Shown piece by piece: positions 12,028 to 21,490 of a DNA stretch of 64,000 nt. The position numbers and the translations under genes are program-made. Positions within the stretch are counted from its first letter, which is position 1. The number at the start of each line of letters is the position of its first letter. The stretch covers positions 4,552,258 through 4,616,257 of the forward strand of contig CAJINV010000007.1 in NCBI GenBank assembly GCA_905178155.1, written 5' to 3'. Under the pieces are notes generated by a model. The model made no database searches. It worked only from the letters and a program-made list of their open reading frames with translations, and was not told the origin of the DNA. This DNA comes from Amoebophrya sp. A120 (taxonomy: Eukaryota; Sar; Dinophyceae; Syndiniales; Amoebophryaceae).

Positions 12028-12748
12028 CTGGAAAATACAAATAAGCAACATTTGTTGAATAAACATCGTATACCGAGAGACAGCTTCTTCGGAAACTTGC
12101 CTGACATCTTTTCTTGACTCGCTCCGGTCAGTGTCAAGGCGTATCGAATAAAACAGACAGTTCTTGATATACGTCGTTCGACTACCTTTCGGTCTTGAGC
12201 AGTGAATAATTCAAAAAAACAGAAATGTGGCTCTCTTCCATTCAAATTGTGGTTGGGGTATAGTGTAGCAACCGTGTTGTACCAAAACGATTGGTAATTG
12301 GCTTTCGCTTTGCGATAGTTTCCACCAATAGCAAAAAAGCGAAAACGAAGAAAAGCTTGAGTGGTTGCACAGTGTGTGGCGCTAGAAGAACACCTTCGAC
12401 GTGTGGCAAAGCGACTGGTATCTCTGAGATGCTGCGCTTGCGTGGATGAGCAGCTAGCTAAACCCGATGCTCTCCTCCATTTTTCAATTTCATCTGTTTG
12501 ATGTTACCTTTCCGCTTTCCGCAGAATTTCAATTTTCTACTTCTACCACAAGCGCACAACAATACATAGCTACAACTTAGTGCACTTACTTTCTGTACTT
12601 ATGATCAACATATTGATGGTTGATCTTTCTCCTCGTTGTGCGTTTATTCGCTAAGTCGTGTTTTCTACCTTACTGATGTCGATTTGCACTACAACAAGTA
12701 GACTTCCAACTCCCCTGAGATTATACTAATTTTGATATAGTTTTGTCT
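12028..12748. other. Intergenic or upstream-exon region, unresolved
   Basis: The part near 12028-12245 may hold another minus-strand exon of the preceding gene (frame containing MSGKFPKKLSLG before a GTATACG donor-like site). From 12250 to 12748 I see no feature beyond AT-rich sequence and short frames. Confidence 0.3.
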
Positions 12749-13519
12749 TCACTTCTTCCGCCCCCCCTCGCTGATTCCGCCCGGCTGAAAATTCGCTGCG
12801 CTCTGCTGCTGTTCCTTCACTGCTTTTTCTTTCATGTACTGCGCCACGCTGCTGTACCCTTTCCGGTACTGGTTGTACTGGAAGGGGAGCTTTCCGTTCG
12901 GCACGAAGTCCGGGTGGAGTGGGAACATTTCCTCCTCGCAGCTGGCGTTCATGTTCAGGTACTCGAGAAATTGGTTCAGCCGGACCCTGTCCTCGTAGTA
13001 GTGGGTCGCGTTTGCTGCACAAGTAGAATTGCCGGCAGAAGATGAAGATCCTGCTGCGGATGTTGTAGTTGCCCAAGGCGAGATCAAATTCTGCTCCACA
13101 CCACTGCCACCCCCGCCGAGCAACGAATCCAACAGTTGCTGCCTCGCTGCGTCCTGTTCGGCAAAGGGATCTACTTCGAAGTGGTGTTTGTCGTATTTAT
13201 TATGGGCGGTGCTCTTGCTGTGGCCGGAGGACAGGTGTTGCTGTGATGCTTCTTTGTCTGCTGATCCTCGTCCGAGGACATTATGATGCTCTGCATCCAT
13301 CATGTTGTGCTGCTGCGTAGTGCCAGATGAATTGGCACCTCCTCCTCGCACAGGAGCGGGTCCGCCTTGTTGCCCTGGCGCGCTTGGGTTGCTCGGTAAT
13401 GGCGGCGGCCGCTTTGATGTTCCTGGTGCGGTAGGGTGGTGCTTGCTTGTTCCAGCAGTAGTTGGGTTGGACGTTGGACCGGAGCTGCGATCCGCTGCGA
13501 TAGACCGAATGTTCATCAT
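12749..13519 (-). CDS. Hypothetical Gln/Ser/Gly-rich protein, 256 aa
   Basis: First ATG at 13519 (ATGATGAACATTCG). The N-terminal half is disordered, Pro/Ser/Gly/His-rich. The C-terminal part (about 170-245) is more ordered and Tyr-rich: ATHYYEDRVRLNQFLEYLNM, then a PLHPDFVPNGKLPFQYNQYR patch and a YSSVAQYMKEKAVKEQQQ helix. I do not recognise it. The CCCGCGACAG just upstream of the ATG resembles a splice acceptor, so the true start could lie in an upstream exon. No IE. Confidence 0.6.
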   Translation of the reverse strand: MMNIRSIAADRSSGPTSNPTTAGTSKHHPTAPGTSKRPPPLPSNPSAPGQQGGPAPVRGGGANSSGTTQQHNMMDAEHHNVLGRGSADKEASQQHLSSGHSKSTAHNKYDKHHFEVDPFAEQDAARQQLLDSLLGGGGSGVEQNLISPWATTTSAAGSSSSAGNSTCAANATHYYEDRVRLNQFLEYLNMNASCEEEMFPLHPDFVPNGKLPFQYNQYRKGYSSVAQYMKEKAVKEQQQSAANFQPGGISEGGRKK

Positions 13520-13930
13520 TTTCTGTCGCGGGAAAGACAAGGATCGAAGAGAAATTAATTTATAAACAGATCTTCATGACGAGAACCTGACTACAACTTG
13601 ACTGGGTTTATTTCGCAAAGAACCAATGGCAATGAAGTAGAAGAAGCCACAACGAGATGGACAAGCACTATTGCGAGGAAGATAGAACAAGAACAATCAC
13701 ACGAATATATACAAAAATAAGGCTTCGCCTACAGATACGCCAGGTGTGCCTCTCTCGATCAGGAGTGGCGCAAGCTGACGAAATATACCAGAAACGCAAG
13801 AAGGAACACATACTTGCTCCCGCAAAAAATGGATGGGCGAAGCGCTGCTATCTGCACCCAAACCTACGCACTCAAACTTATATAAATTATAATTGGAAAG
13901 CTATCTATCTATCTATCTATTGGGCAGCTG
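13520..13930. other. Intergenic stretch with a (CTAT)n microsatellite
   Basis: No convincing gene. A short tetranucleotide run (CTAT repeated about five times) lies at about 13900-13920, immediately before the tandem-repeat array. Confidence 0.5.
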
Positions 13931-14640
13931 GGATTTAGAACTTTAGGCGGTGCGCCCCGCTCCTCGCAGCTCGCACTTCTGATGGTGAGACACCGCAAAG
14001 AACGGCCAATACTGCACTTCTGATGGTGCGCGTGAGGCTTGCCGCCAGTGCGGCTAGGCTTATGTTCTTAATTCTTATACTCCCAACGGTGAATGCAGCA
14101 CCAGGAGCCCAGGCCAGACGAAAGGTACTGAAACCCGGTAACGAACCTTCTCTCACTCCGGGGAGGTGCGAATCACCTCGTGACAACCACAAGCGGCGCC
14201 ACCTAGTTATGGGGGCTATCTATTAGACGGACTACCGCCAGGAGGCAAGAAAACTCGTTTGGAAGCCAAGCACGAGATGAATGCTACCGCCTGGATTAGC
14301 AGACCAGACCCTAGGGGACTTAATGGAAGGCGTGCTGCGTTTGGCTTCCGGAGACGAATCTTCGAGCCTGTTGATCGCATAAGCTAAATTGCTAGAACTA
14401 ATTTTTTTCCTTCCGGGTAGAGCAATCACTTCGCGAAAACCACCGCACGGCCGCGCCAAAAACTCCGCAGTGGTGCTGATGAACAAGTGCGACACGTCCA
14501 CGGCAATGTCGCGTCCGCCCCCCCCACCCTGACAAACCCGCTGGCTAGGCGGAAAAAACAAGGCCCCTGCGAGTAGTTCGCACTAGGACTTTAGGCGGAA
14601 AAAACAAGGCCCCTGCGAGTAGTTCGCACTGGATGGACTT
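13931..14640. repeat. Tandem repeat unit 1 (~706 bp)
   Basis: Left copy of a two-copy array; matching landmarks are offset by 706-710 bp. It contains two overlapping frames kept open in both copies: plus 14023-14226 (67 aa, signal-peptide-like start MVRVRLAASAARLMFLILIL) and minus 13935-14192 (85 aa). There is a small hairpin GAGGTG-CGAAT-CACCTC near 14162-14178. The right end holds a 44-bp direct repeat (about 14547-14630). Differences between copies fall freely on codon positions, so I call a repeat and not genes. Identity unknown. Confidence 0.75.
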
Positions 14641-15290
14641 TTAGGACTTTAGGCGGCACGCCCCGGCCCTCGTAGTTCGCACTTCTGATGGTGAGACACC
14701 ACAAAGGCCGGCCAGTTCCGCACTTCTGATGGTGCGCGTAAGGTCGGCTGCCAGTGCAGCTAGGCTTCTGTTCTTAATTCTTATACTCCTAACGGTGAAT
14801 GCAGCACCAGGAGCCCAGGCCAGACGAAAGGCACTGAAACCCGGTAACGAACCTTCTCTCACTCCGGGGAGGTGCGAGTCACCTCGTGACAGCCACAAGC
14901 GGCGCCTCCTAGAGCTGGGGACTATCTATTAGACGGACTACCGTCGATAGGCAAGAAAACCTGTTTAGAAGCCAAGCACGAGATGAATGCTACCGCCTGG
15001 ATTAGCAGACCAGACTTTAGGGGACTTAATGGAAGGCGTGCTGAATTTGACTTCCGGAGACAAGTTCTCGAGCCTGTTGATCGCATAAGCTAAATTTTTA
15101 GAACTATTTTTTTTTCTTCCTTCCGGGTAGAGCAATCACTTCGCCGGAACCACCGCACGGCCGCGCCAAAAACTCCGCAGTGGTGCTGATGAACAAGTGC
15201 GACACCTCCACGGCACTGTCGCGTCCGCCCCCCCCACCCTGACAAACCCGCTGGCTAGGCGGAAAAAACAAGGCCCCTGCGAGTTTGCGG
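14641..15290. repeat. Tandem repeat unit 2 (~706-bp family)
   Basis: Right copy of the array. It keeps the plus frame 14729-14932 (67 aa) and the minus frame 14641-14898 (85 aa), but with mostly non-synonymous differences from unit 1. The shared GGCGGAAAAAACAAGGCCCC block ends it near 15283, after which sequence similarity stops. Possible explanations are a multicopy non-coding RNA locus, satellite or decayed element. Confidence 0.75.
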
Positions 15291-15960
15291 GATCCGCAGA
15301 CTAGCGCTACAAAGGTCACAGCAGCAGAACAGGCTTAGAGGACCAAAGAAGAAAAGTAAAGGGGTAGAGACCTAAACCTACGGGGGAGCATGCAAAAGAG
15401 GGCAAAGGAGCGAGCAGTAGGCAGACATCAGACTTAGACGAAAAAAGTAAGATAAAGGGGTAGCGCCTCAATCCTACAGGGGCGTATGCAAGGGGGGGCA
15501 GAGGGAAGATCAGATTTCGGCAACGGAATGAGAGGAGCGTACGAATTTGCGATCGGGCTCCTGGAAAGCAAATCACACGACCAGTGGCACAAACGTACGT
15601 ACGAACCGACGCTCTGGTAGATAGGATAGCACCAGCAAAGAAAGCATCTACGAGAACAGCAAATACGGATACAAACAAAAGGACGGCCATCAGCACGGGT
15701 TCCGCTATAAGTTTGATGTTTTGCAGACGAAACTCTTGTCCTTCTTTCCTTGGATTGCGAGACAAAAAGAAGGTATAGAACTGAAGATCTACTAGAAGTG
15801 CCTACCTCTCCAGCTTCGAAAACTTTTACTTTCTTTTCCTTCTGTTATCTCCTCTGTTGATTTCTTAGTTTGACGTTTTTCCTCAGATAAAGTTCGTAGA
15901 TGATGTGATGATGCTCTTAGGACGGTATGGTGATTCTGATTTTATTTTCCTAGGTTTCTG
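15291..15960. repeat. Region with an imperfect ~100-bp tandem duplication
   Basis: Two similar blocks at about 15345-15435 and 15440-15520 share AAAGGGGTAG, a CCTA(A/C) centre and a GGGGxGxATGCAAxxGxGGGCA core. A 149-aa minus-strand frame (15316-15765) crosses them; its N-terminal part has a hydrophobic helix (VLMAVLLFVSVFAVLVDAFF). Coding status is uncertain. Confidence 0.45.
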
Positions 15961-15986
15961 GTGGCACGGGCCACGGACTTGCAGAG

Positions 15987-16083
15987 CTAATTATAATATA
16001 ATTAGTGTAGGCGCTAATTATAATATAATTAGTGCCCTAGCGCCGGGCACTAATATAATATATTAGTGCCCGGCGCTAGGGCA
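15987..16083. repeat. Cluster of three AT-core palindromes
   Basis: CTAATTATAATATAATTAG occurs at 15987-16005 and again at 16014-16032. It is followed at 16033-16083 by a perfect inverted repeat with 25-bp arms and a single central base (outer arms TGCCCTAGCGCCGGGC, inner ACTAATATA). All three could extrude as cruciforms or fold as RNA hairpins. A TGAGTA-C-TACTCA palindrome lies shortly after, near 16112. Confidence 0.9.
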
Positions 16084-17156
16084 AGGAAACAATACGCCGG
16101 TACTCTCTCATTGAGTACTACTCAAGGGAGTACTTAATTTCAAAAAACGACCGGAATTTTCAGGGCAGGCCATTCGTTTTCAATTTTTTCATCTCGCTCC
16201 TGTGGCCCACCTTCCAAACCCGGGTTTTTTGCTTGCGGCGTATTCGTTGTACAAAATCGCAGCGCTAATATTCGTCACGCGAGTGGAAGTCCTCTTGCTG
16301 TTACGTCTTCCTCTCCGCTGCAGAGCCTTTTCCTCGTTACGGGTACTAGATCGGCGGTTCCTTTCTTTTTTTTTTTCGGACATTTTCGCGCCGCCGGCGT
16401 GGCACGGGCCAAGGGTTACACACTTAAACGGGTCGACCCTTTCCGCGCCCCCACCATAATACAAAAAAGGACAAATTTCATCTCAATCATCAATGCCGAA
16501 CGCAGGATATCTATCTACTTTAGCTGCGTTAAGGACCTCAATTGGGCAAAAACATCACGAGAAGATGAAGAATGAAATCTATCGAATATATGATGTGAGC
16601 TTGGATTGATGTTGGCAGTGTGCCGATTTGAAATAGAAATGTGTCGACATAGCTCTATCGTTCTCCAACGAATGGACAAAAATCAATTATGCAATGTGCA
16701 GCACACTAGCGAAAAAATCGCAGTACGAGGGCCAAGCTAGAATTAGAAACTGAATATTTTTAAATTGAATACTTGTGCGTTGTACTTGTTCTTGTATGGT
16801 TCTTGCTACAAATAAGTAAATCTAGTAAATCAGGAGCATAAGTGTTCAGGCTGTCATGTTGCGTCGAGCGTCTGTACAACTGCACTCTTGAACCTCTCTC
16901 GTTGTTTTTGACTACTTACTCAACATGGTAAACTTAAGTAGGGTTGTTGCAACCTCCAATGGTGCTCCGTGGGGAGGCATAATATGCGAAATTTCCAGGA
17001 ATTAATGCAAATGGTAATGGAGTGCTTGGTCCCCATCAAATTATTGCGCTTGAGCATCAGCATGCTACTTACAACTTACTCACTTTTTATCTTCTTTGCC
17101 TTTCGTACAAACCGTTTCTCATTCGATAAATGTAACGCAAAAGACAATATCTGGTC
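16084..17156. other. Intergenic stretch, no supported gene
   Basis: About 1.07 kb. The 13-bp word GTGGCACGGGCCA, also present at 15961-15973 beside the palindromes, recurs at 16399-16411. Two mirror frames of about 85-90 codons overlap at 16189-16464 without coding character. The remainder is AT-rich. Confidence 0.45.
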
Positions 17157-20100
17157 CTAGCGGTCAACAGGCGGGGCCGGGGAAGGCATGAGATAGGTGA
17201 TCCCAGCTTCCGTGATTATGTGCTGCGCCTCCGCGATCGGGTTGATAGCGAAGTGGTGCTCGAAGAAATTAAAAACATCAAAAACATCCCCGTGCTCTTC
17301 TTCATACAGCGGCGTGAAAATGTACCCAGCGCTTTTCGGCGCCCGGAACGAGAAATAGGGGGTGCTAAAGGCGTCACGAATCCCGCTCTGCGAGGATTCA
17401 AACGGTTTCGGGGCCTCGAACCGCGTGCCCAGAACCCGGAAGTACTCCCGCGCCCCGGAAGAGCCCGGACGCCCGAATATTTTCCGTCGAATCCGGCTCT
17501 GCGTCCACATCTCCCAGCCGACTACTTTGTCGTACCTGCGAAAATAATATTGCGAGGAAAAATCATAATCCCCCCTAATTCCCACACTCAAAACCAAAAG
17601 GAAACTTTCGATGCGCGATATGCGTGGGCGTGGGCGGAAATGATCACACTTAGGGGGGTCGGAACAGCCAGCAGCCCGAAGAACTCATCGGCTTTGCCAG
17701 GTCTACAAGAACCCATTGGGGGTGAAAATAAACGGCGAATCATTCGCGATTTCCTACACAAGCTGCCGACTTGTATTGCTGGAAGGCCAAGAGACAGACA
17801 GACATGATGCAACCGCCTCGTTTGCAGGCAATTAATTTGCCATGCGCTATTTCCGGCAGTGCAGACGAGGTTGCTTCCTGTCATACTGAAGACACAGGGC
17901 CTTACGACGCCAGCCAGCCCTACAGCCAACATTATCTTCCCTTGCAACATGACAACTTGGTAATTTGTGATCGCAAATCATGCTACACAATAAATCGCAA
18001 AGTGAAAAAAAAATTCGGCGGTATTAATATTACACGACACATCGCACGAGCCATGTAGTTGCACGATATCTCGATGTTGATGCAGATCGAATAAGTATCT
18101 ACGCAAGATGACGAGGACGTGCGGTCTGTTACAGGAGATGCAGATCTTCATTTCCGAAGCTGCTGTACGCTACGTGTATCTTCACCTTCTAAAAACGACC
18201 ACCACATAGAAGCCAAAATAATTCTGAAGAGATTATACTTACCGCCAAGAGTGGAGCTCAAAGGCCTGGCCATACGGTCCGATCACGTCGTAGAAGAAAA
18301 AGCGTCCGTGCGTGTGCTTCGAGGCAGCCTTGGGGGGCGGGGGGAAAACCAGAAAGTCGCGCGGCTTCCGGTAGGCGAGACCATGACCAGCCGAATCACC
18401 CGACACACCCTCGTCGTTTCGCGACATGTGCGCTGCTTCGTAGTCGAGCATGCAGCGGGGCTGCTGGTTGTGGAGAGCTTCGATGGCTTCGAAGTTCGGG
18501 ACTTTGGAGAATTGGTCGCTCTTGTCGAACATGCCCCAGTTCCCCTGCCAGGGGTGCGCGGGTTTCTGGGCTAGGTGCGCGGTTTTCGTGTCCCTCTGCT
18601 CCGCGTAGCCCGTCACCGTGGCCGAGAGAAAACGGTACAGCGCGGCGGTGTCCGCGCAAATGTCTTTGAAGCGGAAGGATTCCTCGCGCAAGCCCCATGC
18701 GATGGTGAGCACGGCCTCGGCCGTTTTGAACACGTTGCCCATCCTCCCCGGCGTCCGCAGCTTCCAGAAAAAGATCTCTTCGTAGGGAATGGACTCCCAC
18801 CAGGCGAACGAGCCCTGTTCGGCAATCTTGTCAGTCCGAACGAATTGCTGCAGTGCGTTTGTGTAATCCCGGTGCAGGATGCGGAAGTTGGTGAAAAGAA
18901 TAATGCATGCTCTGCAAAAGCACAGCTATAATCGTCCTTGGTATTTCATTATTGAATTTTTGCAAAGTCACGAAATTTTTCAAGAACAAATTCATTGTCT
19001 TGCTGTACGGTTACATTTGTGACGCATGGTTTTCATCATTCATGTAGAAGTTTTACGATTGCGATACTTTTGCAATGCATATCATGTTCATGGCACTTCG
19101 TGCATGGAACGCGAAGTACACAATTTCTCCGGGAAGAAAGAACGACATGCCATACGAGGACCCGCTTGCAATGGCGTGCGGGCGCCCGTGAACGCCCGCA
19201 GGGGGGTCGTAGTCATCAGCCACTTGTGCCGTTTTTCCCGGCAGCTGCCACGCTTGCTGCATTGCCGACGGGTAGTTGTTCGTATTGTAGTTGTTGTTGT
19301 TGTACACGCTCGCGGCACTGTAAACCCCCGCCGAGTAGACAGGCGGCGCGAAGGAGCCTCCGCTGTAGCGCATCTTATTGATCGTCGCCAGAGTGTCGGC
19401 CACGACTTTCTCGGTGATCAACTTGGGGTCCGCTTTATGCATTGCAAAAGGAAAAGTACTATCGGTATCGCAGACTAGTACATCAAATAGCATCACAATG
19501 AATTTCGGCAAGAAAAATATCAAAAGTGAAATTTGCAATGCTGTTTCACGTTTAGACAGAGACTTGTCAGGGGTCATGCATGATCATGACTGCAATTTAT
19601 ACTATACAAGTGCCACACTTTTTCTTTTGCAATGCATATGCCTGGTAGTACTGGTCGCGATCCCAGCTCATGAAACTCTGCCACATAGTGCCGACTTCGC
19701 ATTGGTAGCTGTTGCGGTGTATGGATTGCAAAAGTATCGTACTCGTATTAATGCATTACAAATTTCCTCAGCATGAGAAAGAAAATTTGTAATGCTGATT
19801 TACCTTGAGAAAAAGATTTGTAATGCATGTTTGCAATACGAGTACGATGCTTTTGCATTGCATACGGTGTACCAGGTGCTGCCAGGATTCCAGGTCCTCC
19901 TGCGCCGGCGCCACGTTCCCGCCGGCGATCCCGACTCTGGTGATATGCATTGCAAAACTATCGCACTAGTATAAATTGCATTACAAATTTTCTCAAGAAC
20001 AAAAATGCAATTTGTCATGCTATTTCAGGTAGAAAGTTGGATTTGTCATGCATATCTGCAATTGGTACGAGTACGATATTTTTGCACAGGATAGGTGAGG

Positions 20101-21275
20101 CGGAACGACAAATAGGCGTGGATGGTGAACTATGCAATGTAAATTTCCTGTACATGTACAAAATGCGTGACAAATTTCGCTACCTTGCAGAGTCCAACTT
20201 GTCATGCTGGACTAGGATTGAAGGCAAGTTTTGTCATGCAGAGACTGCGTTTGTACGTCGTGTACGGGAAATTTACTGTGGATATGAACAAGGCCTGGTC
20301 GCCAGAGAAGTCCAGGTGAAGGTCGTGTAAGCCGTCGGTCCAGCCGAAACGCTATCCCCTGAAAATTAACCATCCCCATCTTCCAGTTTGTCATGCAAAA
20401 CATGTAGCAAAGTCTGTGTTTATCATGCAAAAACAAAAAGTGGATGGGGATGGTTAATTTTCAGGGAATAAATGCTCAATGTGCTCACAGACGTCAAAGG
20501 TTGCGCACTCCAAAAGACGACGCGTCTCATCGTTCAGTCCGCCCCCCGCCAGTTTGTCTATTGCGCCGGCAGCAGCCATACCGGCAGCCATACCGGGAAG
20601 CAAACCAGATGCGGCTTGGTCGAAGAAATCCGACCCGGGAGGAGCCGTACCGGGAAACTGCACACGACCAGACACGGCCGTTGTGCCAAGGAAACTCCCA
20701 GCAGCGGCAGGAGCCATACCATTTTCATTGGCCTCGACCTCGTGCTGTTGCTGGTGTTCATGTTCCAAAAAGATACTCCCACCAAAGCCACCACCCATGC
20801 CCATTCCACCACCCATGCCCATGCCACCACCCATCCCCATGCCCATGCCACCACCGATGTCCCTGCCAGCACCGATGCCCATGCCACCACCCATGCCCAT
20901 GCCACCACCGATGTCCATGCCAGCACCGATGCCCATGCCAGCACCGATGCCCATGCCAGCACCGATGCCCATGCCAGCACCGATGCCCATGCTACCTCCG
21001 ACACCAGACATATTGTCGAGCGGGTCGTTACGTCTCCTCGCTTGCGCGTTGTCGAAGTCCCGATCCATGTCATCCGGAGGCGGGGGAGGAGGGACGTTGA
21101 CGCTGGAGCGTCCTGTGTAAAAGCGTCCCCACTTCTCCAGTAGAGTTGTCAACATGCCAAAGTAATTGCAGCACACTTTGCCCCCCCCTCTGCCGCAGGC
21201 CGCAGATTGCTTGACGTTTCCATTTGCAATGACAGGAACATTTGCGTCGACGCGCATAATCCCCATGAGATGCAT
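17157..21275 (-). CDS. Unknown 811-aa protein with Met-Gly repeat, six introner elements
   Basis: ATG at 21275, stop at 17157. Exons 21275-20471, 20347-20285, 20125-20094, 19938-19865, 19714-19639, 19430-19082, 18900-18243 and 17535-17157 sum to 2,436 nt, a multiple of three. The N terminus has a Cys-containing segment and a poly-Pro run, then 35-40 residues' worth of repeated MGIGAG/MGMGGG units (about 20760-21000). Beyond it the chain looks globular: CEHIEHFGWTDGLHDLHLDF, LFTIHAYLSFRLTRVGIAGG, HLVHRNSYQCEVGTMWQSFM, GSFAWWESIPYEEIFFWKLR. The last exon ends near AGITYLMPSPAPPVDR. I do not recognise the fold or family. The first seven exons are separated by six IEs and the last by a canonical 707-nt intron. 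Confidence 0.8.
17536..18242 (-). other. Canonical GT-AG intron, 707 nt
   Basis: Donor TTGGCG/GTAAGTAT, acceptor TTATTTTCGCAG/GTACGAC on the minus strand. Joins ELHSWR to YDKVVGWE in phase. Contrasts with the six TAT...ATA elements in the same gene. Confidence 0.85.
18901..19081 (-). mobile_element. Decayed introner element, family 2 (GCAAAAGTATCG)
   Basis: 181 bp. The right end keeps TATGCATTGCAAAAGTATCG (inverse); the left end is altered (TAATGCATGCTCTGCAAAAG). No TSD is visible. Exact removal still joins ARSAMNM to ILFTNFR in frame, so it appears to be an old copy still spliced. Confidence 0.75.
19436..19638 (-). mobile_element. Introner element, family 2 variant
   Basis: 203 bp with ends TATGCATTGCAAAAGGAAAA and TATGCATTGCAAAAGAAAAA (inverse). 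Flanks CGCTT and TGCCT agree at only three of five positions. Removing the element plus 5 bp joins DQYYQA to DPKLITEK in frame. Confidence 0.8.
19720..19864 (-). mobile_element. Introner element, family 2
   Basis: 145 bp, TSD CGGTG (19715-19719 and 19865-19869), ends TATGGATTGCAAAAGTATCG and TATGCAATGCAAAAGCATCG. Removal joins QHLVHR to NSYQCEV in frame. Confidence 0.92.
19944..20093 (-). mobile_element. Introner element, family 2
   Basis: 150 bp, TSD GGTGA (19939-19943 and 20094-20098). The left end is TATGCATTGCAAAACTATCG; the right end inverted is TATCCTGTGCAAAAATATCG. Removal joins SFRLT to RVGIAGG in frame. Confidence 0.93.
20131..20284 (-). mobile_element. Introner element, family with GTAAATTTCCYGTACA ends
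   Basis: 154 bp, TSD TGAAC (20126-20130 and 20285-20289). TIRs TATGCAATGTAAATTTCCTG and TATCCACAGTAAATTTCCCG. Interior carries the common GCATGACAA/TTGTCATGC words. Removal joins DQALF to TIHAYL in frame. Single copy of this TIR here. Confidence 0.92.
20353..20470 (-). mobile_element. Introner element, family with GAAAATTAACCATCCCC ends
   Basis: 118 bp, flanks AACGC and AATGC (4 of 5 match). TIRs share CCCTGAAAATTAACCATCCCC. Removal joins CEHIEH to FGWTDG in frame. One of the shortest elements, mostly TIR. Confidence 0.9.
20760..21000 (-). repeat. Coding minisatellite (18-bp unit, MGIGAG/MGMGGG)
   Basis: Tandem 18-bp-like units based on ATGGGCATCGGTGCTGGC within the first exon of the 811-aa protein. 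In the other frames it yields long artefactual open frames rich in His-Pro or Trp-Ala. Confidence 0.9.
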
Positions 21276-21490
21276 TTATCAATCTTCATATTCGTATGGC
21301 GGCATCTATAAAATGCTGTAAACATCAGCAGGAGAAGGAGATCGATTTTTTGTTACGCAGTCTCCCTTGCTGAGCTGCACTACAATAACGATGCAGCGAG
21401 GAAGTTCTTGTCCTGCGTGACTCGCAAGGCTTCTGGTGCAGATTTTTTACCACCTTGATGTATTGGGTCGCGGGGACACTTTTTAAGTAC

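Noticed and set aside
14023-14226. Secreted 67-aa protein gene (and its copy at 14729-14932)
   Set aside because: Despite the signal-like start, the two copies differ mostly at amino-acid-changing positions and an overlapping antisense frame is equally open, so coding constraint is not shown.
20444-21143. Long plus-strand frames with His-Pro-Cys or Met-Pro repeats
   Set aside because: They are the antisense of the 18-bp coding minisatellite of the minus-strand gene; only the minus frame joins in phase to downstream exons.
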